Of a stretch of 5,431 nucleotides of DNA, positions 1 to 5,431 are shown piece after piece; position 1 is the first letter of the stretch, and each line of letters begins with the position of its first letter. The stretch comes from Candidatus Berkelbacteria bacterium (GTDB lineage Bacteria; Patescibacteriota; UBA1384; CAILIB01). The notes below the pieces were generated by a model, which saw only the letters and a program-made list of their open reading frames with translations, did not search any database and was not told where the DNA came from. The position numbers were made by a program, and so were the translations under genes. The stretch is from positions 1 through 5,431 of the forward strand of contig JAGVEG010000091.1 in the NCBI GenBank assembly GCA_020058355.1. The letters are read 5' to 3'.

Positions 1-1
1 C

Positions 2-271
2 TCAGGATCGGTTTCGCAGTATATCACTCGCTGGGAGCGCGATTTGACTAAGGAATTATCAACAATTACGGTTGAGCGCTGGGAGATTTTAGGAAGTGGT
101 GGTGAGTTACAGATTAAACTAAGCTCAGGACATACGGTGCAGGTAAACCCTTACGCAAATCCTTCTGCTGACGTGCGCAATCTGAAGCTTTTACTTCAGG
201 ACACTAGTATCATCAGCGGGATGACTATCAACCTAACCGTGCCTCGTTGGGCATATGTGAAAGCAGGCTAA
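2..271 (+). CDS. C-terminal end of a probable FtsQ/DivIB-like cell-division protein (5' partial)
   Basis: The frame is open from the first bases of the window, so the gene starts upstream and only the last 89 codons are present. The internal TTG at 44 has no convincing ribosome binding site and is unlikely to be the real start. The visible part has the pattern of the FtsQ/DivIB beta-domain C-terminus: a strand pair around LQIKLSSGHTVQV, a helix with a conserved-looking NLKLLLQD, then a final strand INLTVPRWAYVKAG that matches the family's closing 'idLR.p.rvyvk' pattern. FtsQ/DivIB is a bitopic membrane protein of the divisome, acting outside the membrane with FtsL and FtsB; the POTRA domain and membrane anchor would lie outside this window. 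The stop TAA is 2 bp before the recJ ATG, so translation is probably coupled. The match rests on a short, weakly conserved segment, so another beta-rich envelope protein is possible. Confidence 0.5.
   Translation, partial: SGSVSQYITRWERDLTKELSTITVERWEILGSGGELQIKLSSGHTVQVNPYANPSADVRNLKLLLQDTSIISGMTINLTVPRWAYVKAG
262..267 (+). promoter_or_regulatory. Ribosome binding site deciding the recJ start
   Basis: AGCAGG matches AGGAGG at five of six positions and lies 6 nt before the ATG at 274. It sits inside the last codons of the upstream gene. It supports ATG 274 over the TTG at 247, which would make recJ overlap the upstream gene and add nine residues (MGICESRLI) unlike any RecJ N-terminus. Confidence 0.6.
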
Positions 272-273
272 TA

Positions 274-1950
274 ATGCGCGAACCACAACAGATTCTTGAA
301 CAGATTTTAGAGAGCCGCGGTATCGCTGCAGACGAGCAGTTTTTGCATCCCGATTTTACTCGTGATGTTGCCGAGCCGGAAGCAATTCCGGGTGTTATCG
401 AATCAGCTGAGCGGTTAGCTGCAGCCATTGCTAGCGGTGAACGCATCACGCTTTTTGGTGATTATGATGCTGATGGTATCCCTGGTGTAGCGGTGCTCTG
501 GAAGGCCCTGCAGCCACTAGGTGCGACGGTGACAGCATTGATTCCCTACCGACGTGATGGGTATGGTCTGACACCGGCAAGTATTGAGCGCATTGTGGCG
601 TCTGCGCCAAAACTCGTGGTGTGCATCGATAATGGCACGGTATCCGTTCATGAAATAGCCAGTCTCAAAGCGCAAAATCTGGACGTCATTGTAATTGATC
701 ACCATGAACTCCACGGAGAGCTAGCTCCTGCTGATATCCTCGTAAACCCAAAGGTTCACCAGGGAGACCAACCTGAGCGTGAGTTTTGTGCCTGTGCGCT
801 TGCCTGGAAGGTGGCCTACGCTCTCTGGCGGTTGCAGGAATCACGTGGAGTGTTACCAGAAGGCCTCAAATCTGAGCAACTCAAGTGGAATCTGGATTTG
901 GTTGGATTTTCAACGGTTGCTGACATGGTTCCGCTCCTTGGTGAGAACAGGGTACTGGCGCAGTATGGTCTCCAGGTGTTGGCAAAAACTCGGACCCTGG
1001 GACTTCGCGCGCTCGCACTCACAGCAGGGGTTGAGTTACCTGAAGTAAATGAAACAAGTATTGGATTCAGGCTCGCACCACGGTTAAATGCTGCCGCGCG
1101 CGTACAAGATGAAGAACGTGACGGTAAGCATGTGGGACTTCAGCTTTTGATGACCGATGATCTTACCGAGGCGAGTAACCTCGCTGACCACCTTGAGCAG
1201 GCAAACCAAAAGCGCCAAGCGCAGCTGCAGCAGGCTCAGAAAGAGGCCGAAGAGCAGGCCTTGGAGCAAGGTGATGCACTGGTGCTAGTAGTGGCGGCCC
1301 GTCACTGGGAGAGCGGGATTATCGGACTTGTAGCCGGGCGCTTGGTAGAACGTTTCCATCGGCCAGCCTTTGTGTGTGCAGAAGAAGCAGGGCAGTGGAA
1401 GGGTTCGGTGCGCACGCCTACAGGTGTAGACGCGGTGGCCCTCATGGAATCTGTATCCTCACTACTGTTGCGCTTTGGTGGTCACCAAGGAGCTGGCGGA
1501 CTTACGTTGGCTGATGGTGTGACCCCTGAGCAACTCGGTGAACCACTTCGTGTATGGTCTGCTGAGCAGGGATATACGCTTGAGCAGTTTCGAATCTGGA
1601 CGCGGCCGCGGATTGATCTTGAGCTGCAGCTTGGAGAGGTAACCATGCCACTTGCCGATGCGCTCCGTACCCTTGCGCCATTTGGTATAGGATTTCCCGA
1701 GGTACGCTTCTCGGCGCAGGTACTTATCGAAAGCGCGAAGCGCATTGGGTCTACCGGAGCGCACTTGCAGGTAGTTCTCCGAGAGGGTGCGGCAGTGGTG
1801 CGTGGGGTGTATTTCAGTGCACCTGAGCACCTTACCCCTGCGGCACTTGTGGGTCAGTTTGTCGACATAATCTTCAGAATTTCAGTAAATGATTTCGGTG
1901 GAACCCGTCGGGCAGAGGTTCAGCTTGATGAACTACTGCTTAAGGCGTGA
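274..1950 (+). CDS. recJ: Single-stranded-DNA-specific exonuclease RecJ
   Basis: RecJ degrades single-stranded DNA 5' to 3' in recombinational repair, mismatch repair and base-excision repair, using two metal ions held by the DHH motifs. The 558-residue product is close to the E. coli protein (577). Visible in order: motif I DYDADG (63-68), IDNG (118-121), the signature DHH (142-144) in VIVIDHHEL, STVADMVPLLGENR (213-226) with the metal-type Asp 217, then APRLNAAAR (268-276). A long Gln/Glu-rich helix (about 297-332) links to the DHHA1 domain, with HWESGIIGLVAGRL (344-357), GSVRTPTG (377-384) and GGHQGAGG (402-409). The last 110 residues are the OB-fold domain, with LAPFG (467-471) and a final VQLDELLL. 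All catalytic motifs are intact, so it should be active. Oddities are Pro 70 after DADGI, Ala 275 where AAGR is usual, a few extra charged residues after Arg 276, and Phe 474 in place of the usual Asn of 'GxNPxP'. Start ATG 274 is chosen from the ribosome binding site and the 2 bp gap to the preceding stop. Confidence 0.96.
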   Translation: MREPQQILEQILESRGIAADEQFLHPDFTRDVAEPEAIPGVIESAERLAAAIASGERITLFGDYDADGIPGVAVLWKALQPLGATVTALIPYRRDGYGLTPASIERIVASAPKLVVCIDNGTVSVHEIASLKAQNLDVIVIDHHELHGELAPADILVNPKVHQGDQPEREFCACALAWKVAYALWRLQESRGVLPEGLKSEQLKWNLDLVGFSTVADMVPLLGENRVLAQYGLQVLAKTRTLGLRALALTAGVELPEVNETSIGFRLAPRLNAAARVQDEERDGKHVGLQLLMTDDLTEASNLADHLEQANQKRQAQLQQAQKEAEEQALEQGDALVLVVAARHWESGIIGLVAGRLVERFHRPAFVCAEEAGQWKGSVRTPTGVDAVALMESVSSLLLRFGGHQGAGGLTLADGVTPEQLGEPLRVWSAEQGYTLEQFRIWTRPRIDLELQLGEVTMPLADALRTLAPFGIGFPEVRFSAQVLIESAKRIGSTGAHLQVVLREGAAVVRGVYFSAPEHLTPAALVGQFVDIIFRISVNDFGGTRRAEVQLDELLLKA

Positions 1951-1981
1951 CGGAATGAATACTCTTCGATAGGCTGCTGCT

Positions 1982-3289
1982 ATGGCGAAACGAGACACCA
2001 AAACCGCATACGTCTGCAGTAATTGCGGCGAAGAGTTCCTCCAGTGGGCGGGGCGCTGCTCTAATTGTGGCGAGTGGAACACGCTCAAGGAAGTCACTAT
2101 TACACCTATCGCTGCAGAGCGCCGGGGTTATGCAGGGGTAGCTACTACAAAATCAGTTTCCCTTACTCAAGTTACGCTTCAGGATAATCATCGTGTGCCA
2201 ACGGGTATGGCAGAGGTTGACCGGGTACTTGGTGGAGGCATGGTTTCTGGCGGAGTTATCCTCTTGGGTGGTGAGCCGGGTATTGGTAAATCAACGCTCC
2301 TTCTGCAGCTGGCAGATAAGGTTGCCAGCCGCCAATCAGTGCTCTATGTGAGTGGTGAGGAATCCCCTGAGCAAATCCGTATGCGCGCAAGCCGGCTTGG
2401 TATCCAGCAGGCGCAGCTTGAGATCCTCCCAGCAACTGATGTGACGATCATCGCCATGGCAATTGCCGAAAAGCAGTGGGGAATGGTGGTGATTGATTCA
2501 GTACAAACCCTCTATGACCCGCAATACCCTTCTACTCCAGGAAGTCTGGTGCAGGTGCGAGAGTGTGCGCTGCGCCTACAGATTACAGCAAAAAGTACCA
2601 ATGTACCCTTGGTACTTGTTGGTCATCTCACCAAGGAGGGGGTAGTTGCAGGCCCACGTACTCTTGAGCACTTGGTTGATGTTGTTCTCTACCTTGAGGG
2701 GGAGGCGCAGCATACTCTTCGTTTCTTGCGTGGAGCAAAAAACAGGTTTGGCGATGTTACCGAAGTGGGAATATTTGCCATGGAAGAGCGTGGCTTGGTT
2801 GAGGTGGGCAATCCGAGTAGGTTCCTCTTGCGAGAGCGCGTAATTGCTCCTGGTTCAGTACTCTCAGCAATTCTTGAGGGCACTCGGCCACTCCTTGTTG
2901 AGGTGCAGGCACTGACGGTACCATCTTCCTACGGAACACCACGTCGCACGGTCTCTGGATTTGATTTAAATAGACTCCATCTACTTCTTGCTGTTCTGCA
3001 AAAGCGTGCCGGTATTGATTGCTCGGCCCATGATGTTTATATCAACGTAGCCGGCGGGGTTGCAGTCAAAGATCCTGGTCTTGATGCAGCAGTGTGCTTG
3101 GCAGTTGCCTCATCACTTCGTGAGAAAACAGTCCCCGAGCAACTGTGCGTCTTTGGCGAGGTTGGTTTAGCGGGTGAAATCCGCGCGGTGAAAGGCCAAA
3201 AGCGCCGCGAGAAAGAAGTAGAAAGTTTGGGATACAAAACAAGCACCGAGACCTCGGTGCGAGATTTGGTGCATGGGGGTAAGGGATAA
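1982..3289 (+). CDS. radA: DNA repair protein RadA (Sms), branch-migration ATPase
   Basis: RadA is a RecA-related, DnaB-like hexameric ATPase that speeds branch migration of RecA-made recombination intermediates. The 435-residue product has the full domain order. A four-cysteine zinc finger (C12, C15, C26, C29) carries the family motif WAGRCSNCGEWN. The RecA-like core has Walker A GGEPGIGKST (96-105), SGEES (124-128) followed by RMRASRLG, Walker B VVID (169-172) and the RadA-specific KNRFG (253-257). The C-terminal Lon-protease-like domain (about 300-435) has DPGLDAAVCLAVASS and GEVGLAGEIR (392-401); RadA members lack the Lon protease active site. The tail after GQKRREKEVESLGY is short, ending RDLVHGGKG, so the protein is about 20 residues below the usual 450-460. 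The ATG lies 31 bp after recJ, with no strong ribosome binding site and no obvious promoter in the gap, suggesting read-through from recJ. The last 47 bases contain a strong dyad that reads as a terminator on the other strand. Confidence 0.97.
   Translation: MAKRDTKTAYVCSNCGEEFLQWAGRCSNCGEWNTLKEVTITPIAAERRGYAGVATTKSVSLTQVTLQDNHRVPTGMAEVDRVLGGGMVSGGVILLGGEPGIGKSTLLLQLADKVASRQSVLYVSGEESPEQIRMRASRLGIQQAQLEILPATDVTIIAMAIAEKQWGMVVIDSVQTLYDPQYPSTPGSLVQVRECALRLQITAKSTNVPLVLVGHLTKEGVVAGPRTLEHLVDVVLYLEGEAQHTLRFLRGAKNRFGDVTEVGIFAMEERGLVEVGNPSRFLLRERVIAPGSVLSAILEGTRPLLVEVQALTVPSSYGTPRRTVSGFDLNRLHLLLAVLQKRAGIDCSAHDVYINVAGGVAVKDPGLDAAVCLAVASSLREKTVPEQLCVFGEVGLAGEIRAVKGQKRREKEVESLGYKTSTETSVRDLVHGGKG
3236..3260 (-). 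terminator. Intrinsic terminator candidate for the leftward unit, inside the radA 3' end
   Basis: On the minus strand, GCACCGAG and CTCGGTGC form a perfect dyad (3243-3260): seven G+C-rich pairs with a GGTC tetraloop, or eight pairs counting the inner one. It is followed directly by TTGTTTTG. On the plus strand the bases after the dyad (GAGATTTGG) do not form a T-run, so the polarity favours leftward transcripts coming from the SUFU gene, which ends 235 bp away. I found no better hairpin-plus-T-run in the spacer between. Confidence 0.5.
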
Positions 3290-3494
3290 GTGGTTAGGGG
3301 GTCCACGCCTTGTCTAATGTGCACTCGGAGATTCATCATCAGACTCTCCTCTACATAGAAACTTCCGGCTCTATCCCTTGAGGGAACACGACAGTACACA
3401 CGCTCACGAACAGGGGGCTAATTGAGCGGTAGAAGCCATCTATCCTTTCGGTAATTCGCCATTTGTTATTTGTTTGCCAATTATCAGCAAAGAA
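3290..3494. other. Convergent spacer between radA and the SUFU-type gene, no gene seen
   Basis: These 205 bp separate the two convergent stops. I see no convincing reading frame with a ribosome binding site, no RNA gene and no clear terminator. The only notable element is a 12-bp perfect dyad, TCCCTTGAGGGA (3374-3385), with too small a loop for a good hairpin and no T-run. On the right is an A+T-rich stretch with two consecutive copies of ATTTGTT (3460-3473). Confidence 0.6.
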
Positions 3495-4613
3495 CTATTT
3501 GAGTGGGTTACTATCCATGGGTACTACCTCTCTATCTTTGTCTCCGCGATATTTCCGTAAATCCAGCCCCCATCCATCATGATTGGCGCCATGCTTTTCT
3601 GCTAGTTCACGCACTTTTTTTGAAAGATCGCGTAGGGCTTTTTCTTCAAAAACACAGGGAATATCAATCTCGAGTACATAATATGGTCGAAAAAACGTGC
3701 CACTTTTCTGAATACGTGGACTATCAGTGGTTAATGATGCAAGATCGTTGGCCACTAAGTGAAGAGTCTTTACATTTCTTGCCAAAATACAGTGCTCAGG
3801 ACGGATGGTCTCACCTTCGCTAACCCCATGTGTACGAATATCCTCAAACAGCCAGTGCTCAGAATCTAATTGATCGGTAAGAAAGTTTGGTCTCTCCGTG
3901 TTAAGAATCTCTGAAGCATTTTGTGCTTCCATACCTGGAAAGAGTGCGCTGAGCCCTTCTGCGCGCTTGCATTCAAGCTCCTCTTCATAAAGTGGCATTA
4001 CTGCCAAAAAGGTAATTTTCTTTGAGCGACTTACCACCAGCGTAACAAACTTCTCTGTCAGGGTACGTGGTGGAACAAAGAGTGCACCGGTAAACTGTGC
4101 TTCAGGAGTAAGTTTTTCATTAACACCATAAGCAAAAGTATGACCCGTCATAAAAAATGTCTTATACTCGTGGGGTGCACAGGCTAAATCCATCAAGAGC
4201 CCAACGGGCCAATAATCTGCATCCGATTGTAGTGCCAAAATGGTGTGCGGCGTTGTACCATTCTCAGTACATTCTGCACATTCTGTCGTGATAAAGGGCC
4301 AATCAGGAGGGAGGCACAGAATAAGCTCTGCATAAGCGGAGGCCTTGACCCCGTCAGGTACGGTCATTGGTATATCACTCATTCCTGAGGTTACCAGGGT
4401 GTAATAGTTCCGTTTTTCGGTGGGTGCCACTACATACACATCAACATGAACGTAGTGTGAAACTTTTTGATGAAATACTGTAGCAATAGGGCCGATGTAC
4501 TTCTCAATATGATTACTAATCAGTTCAATGGTTGCTGCATTACCTGTTACAATCGGACCTTCTTCTTGGCTTGATACATGGTGCATGGTCGGTGTGAGCG
4601 AAGGAGTATGCAT
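3495..4613 (-). CDS. Suppressor-of-fused (SUFU) domain protein with RraB-like C-terminal region
   Basis: Residues about 25-225 match the bacterial SUFU domain: HVDVYVVAPTEKRNYYTLVT (56-75) followed by SGMSDIPM (76-83), then YAELILCLPPDWP (94-106), a hydrophobic LLMDLACAPHEY region (139-150), TGHTFAYG (156-163), and ITFLAVMPLYEEEL (200-213). Bacterial SUFU proteins are commonly found among immunity proteins of polymorphic toxin systems; no direct function is known for this one. Residues about 280-355 form a second region ending VRELAEKHGANHDGWGLDL (334-352), which resembles the closing segment of RraB (E. coli 'LAEKFDVEYDGWG'), an inhibitor of RNase E. No signal peptide or membrane segment is seen, so the protein is probably cytoplasmic. 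ATG 4613 has no Shine-Dalgarno sequence; ATG 4586 (residue 10) is an alternative and also lacks one. The gene lies 54 bp after a membrane-protein gene on the same strand and converges with radA. The SUFU assignment is firm; the RraB resemblance rests on one motif and the fold order. Confidence 0.88.
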   Translation of the reverse strand: MHTPSLTPTMHHVSSQEEGPIVTGNAATIELISNHIEKYIGPIATVFHQKVSHYVHVDVYVVAPTEKRNYYTLVTSGMSDIPMTVPDGVKASAYAELILCLPPDWPFITTECAECTENGTTPHTILALQSDADYWPVGLLMDLACAPHEYKTFFMTGHTFAYGVNEKLTPEAQFTGALFVPPRTLTEKFVTLVVSRSKKITFLAVMPLYEEELECKRAEGLSALFPGMEAQNASEILNTERPNFLTDQLDSEHWLFEDIRTHGVSEGETIRPEHCILARNVKTLHLVANDLASLTTDSPRIQKSGTFFRPYYVLEIDIPCVFEEKALRDLSKKVRELAEKHGANHDGWGLDLRKYRGDKDREVVPMDSNPLK

Positions 4614-4645
4614 GCGGAAAGTTAGAATAATGTATACCTATCTAA

Positions 4646-4673
4646 AATATAGTTTAAGAATATGAAATTACAA
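4646..4673 (-). promoter_or_regulatory. Promoter candidate for the SUFU-type gene
   Basis: On the minus strand, TTGTAA (4668-4673, four of six to the -35 consensus) and TATATT (4646-4651, five of six to the -10) are separated by 16 bp. Transcription would begin near 4638, leaving a leader of about 25 nt before ATG 4613. The -35 box overlaps the TAA of the upstream membrane-protein gene. The whole stretch is A+T-rich, so chance matches are easy; co-transcription with the upstream gene is equally possible. Confidence 0.35.
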
Positions 4674-5120
4674 TGAACTGTCTAATGCTAGCTGGGATAA
4701 CTTATTTTTCTTACGTATATTCTCAACAAGAATTGAGCGATAGAAGATACAAAAACAGAAAAGGTTCCACATCAAGCTTGCAGTGCTCCATACTGGTGCA
4801 ATAACTACCAGGTAGTAGAGTGTCCATAAGGTAGTAGAGATAAGTAGTGCCCATCGTTGGCGAAAGTAGGCAGTAATAGCCAGTGGAAGAAATAGTAGGA
4901 TGAGTGGCACCAGGTAGACGAGTGGATCTGCGATATCAAGTAGTATCTCTGGCTCAGGCTTGAGGGCCATTGTCATGAGACAGAGGAGAAGTTGGCAGAG
5001 CATAAGAAGTAGTACGTGCCCACGATACGAACGAGATATGCGTAGTGCGCTATAGTACTTAGCCTGGTGCGTCAACTGCCAATCTTCAATACCCAGGAAA
5101 AATATTATCGTTTTTGACAT
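4668..5120 (-). CDS. Small four-helix integral membrane protein, unknown function
   Basis: I do not recognise a family. The 150-residue product has a soluble, aromatic-rich N-terminus (about 1-33, including GIEDWQLTHQAKYYSALRIS) and then four predicted membrane segments: about 35-53, 66-86, 90-109 and 112-131. The last is followed by a basic tail (ENIRKKNK), consistent with a cytoplasmic C-terminus under the positive-inside rule. Arg 30, Arg 33, Arg 87 and Arg 89 flank the helices. No catalytic motif is visible. ATG 5120 is preferred because AGAAG lies 4 nt before it; the in-frame GTG at 5150 would add ten residues (MYGLQLTRRH) and has no ribosome binding site. It is followed after 54 bp by the SUFU-type gene on the same strand, so the two may form a unit. 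DNA here is rich in TAC/CTA codons. Confidence 0.7.
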   Translation of the reverse strand: MSKTIIFFLGIEDWQLTHQAKYYSALRISRSYRGHVLLLMLCQLLLCLMTMALKPEPEILLDIADPLVYLVPLILLFLPLAITAYFRQRWALLISTTLWTLYYLVVIAPVWSTASLMWNLFCFCIFYRSILVENIRKKNKLSQLALDSSL

Positions 5121-5142
5121 ATGTCTTCTGGTTAGTTGTAGG

Positions 5143-5208
5143 CCATACACACGCCTACTTAATACGGGTATCCGACCCTGCTTGCACTACCATCAAAGGC
5201 AGGTATGG
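5143..5208 (-). promoter_or_regulatory. Possible structured leader upstream of the membrane-protein gene
   Basis: Within the presumed 5' leader, CCATAC (5143-5148) pairs with GTATGG (5203-5208), and, inside it, GCCT (5153-5156) pairs with AGGC (5197-5200). An inner hairpin GGGT/ACCC (5166-5169 with 5175-5178) sits in the enclosed loop. A competing five-pair stem, CCTGC (5177-5181) with GCAGG (5199-5203), uses some of the same bases, so the two folds exclude each other. It matches no riboswitch class I know, and short stems like these can arise by chance. Confidence 0.22.
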
Positions 5209-5213
5209 ACACA

Positions 5214-5243
5214 TTTATAATGTAATTGAGGTGTGGTAACCAA
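5214..5243 (-). promoter_or_regulatory. Promoter candidate for the membrane-protein gene
   Basis: On the minus strand, TTGGTT (5238-5243, a weak -35) and TATAAA (5214-5219, five of six to the -10) are 18 bp apart, which would give a leader of roughly 85 nt before ATG 5120. The plus strand reads TATAAT at 5216-5221 over the same bases but has no good -35 at the right distance. Confidence 0.35.
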
Positions 5244-5260
5244 TAGTTAGTGACGACTTA

Positions 5261-5317
5261 TTAAGCTTAAGAATATGCCTGATTGTGGTGTGTAGGATGG
5301 CAACAGATTTATTGCCA
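5261..5317. repeat. Dyads in the right-hand intergenic region
   Basis: Two perfect dyads stand out: the 10-bp palindrome TTAAGCTTAA (5261-5270), and TGGCAA/TTGCCA (5298-5303 with 5312-5317, 8-nt spacer). A shorter TGGT-A-ACCA lies at 5234-5242, over the promoter candidate. They could be operator-like sites between the leftward genes and the gene entering at the right edge, but nothing identifies a regulator. Confidence 0.25.
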
Positions 5318-5386
5318 AATTTATACGAAAATCAGGGTAAGCGGCAGAAACGTGGAGGTTTTTAGTGTGATTTGATCTGACAGGGC

Positions 5387-5394
5387 GAAGGAAG
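5387..5394 (+). promoter_or_regulatory. Ribosome binding site for the gene leaving the right edge
   Basis: GAAGGAAG is a good purine-rich Shine-Dalgarno sequence 9 nt before GTG 5404. It is the clearest such site in this intergenic region, and it is the main reason to believe a gene begins here. Confidence 0.4.
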
Positions 5395-5403
5395 TATTGT
5401 TTT

Positions 5404-5431
5404 GTGCCATTAGTTGGGCATGAAACAACAC
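5404..5431 (+). CDS. Start of a 3'-truncated gene, possibly DNA polymerase III delta' subunit
   Basis: From GTG 5404 the frame reads MPLVGHETT and stays open to the end of the window. A short N-terminus of the form 'x-L-(I/V)-G-H-E' is typical of many bacterial clamp-loader delta' (HolB-type) proteins, which begin just before the AAA+ domain. Nine residues cannot prove this. An alternative start is ATG 5420 (MKQH) in another frame, but it lacks a well-spaced ribosome binding site. Confidence 0.3.

Noticed and set aside
247..273. Upstream TTG start for recJ
   Set aside because: It overlaps the end of the preceding gene, has no ribosome binding site, and adds residues unlike RecJ. ATG 274 has a well-placed AGCAGG.
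1462..1830. Long minus-strand reading frame inside recJ
   Set aside because: It lies opposite conserved RecJ coding sequence, shows no family motif, and is a frame shadow. The overlapping 1482-1745 frame is rejected for the same reason.
3037..3399. Minus-strand frame over the radA end and the spacer
   Set aside because: Two thirds of it is antisense to conserved radA codons; the product is Ser/Pro/Thr-rich with no recognisable motif.
3413..3480. tRNA-like beginning (GGGGGCTAATTGAGCGGTAGA)
   Set aside because: It recalls an acceptor and D-arm, but there is no T-loop GTTCGA-type sequence and no 3' acceptor strand to pair with GGGGGCT.
3503..3823. Plus-strand frame opposite the SUFU-type gene
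   Set aside because: It is antisense to the C-terminal domain, including the DGWG motif, and shows no domain of its own.
5121..5150. GTG 5150 as the start of the membrane protein
   Set aside because: No ribosome binding site, and it would place the start within the possible leader structure; ATG 5120 has AGAAG in front of it.
1..5431. CRISPR array, insertion sequence or attachment site
   Set aside because: No regularly spaced repeats, no transposase-like frame, no terminal inverted repeats and no tRNA gene were seen.

Overview
This 5.4 kb bacterial window has two parts with opposite transcription. The left part is a rightward group of informational and cell-division genes: the 3' end of a probable ftsQ/divIB-like gene, then recJ (single-strand-specific exonuclease), then radA (Sms, a branch-migration ATPase). 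Spacing is tight: 2 bp between the first two and 31 bp between recJ and radA. They are probably co-transcribed, and recJ and radA both act in recombinational repair. Terminal codons are TAA, TGA and TAA, so TGA is a stop here and the code looks standard. Protein sequence style (divergent RecJ motifs, short RadA) could fit a member of the Patescibacteria/CPR, but I cannot prove this from the window; treat the taxonomy as a weak guess.

The right part is a leftward pair, convergent with radA and more A+T-rich by eye. Upstream is a small four-helix membrane protein of unknown function. Downstream, after 54 bp that carry a promoter candidate, is a 372-residue protein with an N-terminal Suppressor-of-fused (SUFU) domain and a C-terminal segment that resembles the RNase E regulator RraB. 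SUFU domains in bacteria are often immunity-type proteins of polymorphic toxin systems, but no toxin gene lies in the window. The best intrinsic terminator for this leftward unit lies inside the 3' end of radA, so the convergent transcripts probably overlap by over 200 nt.

The two gene-poor stretches are 3290-3494, where I see only one short dyad, and about 5121-5403. The second holds a divergent promoter region, a potentially structured leader for the membrane gene, several small dyads, and at its right end a ribosome binding site followed by a GTG that opens a reading frame running off the window (possibly the DNA polymerase III delta' gene, very tentative). No tRNA, rRNA, insertion sequence or CRISPR array was found.
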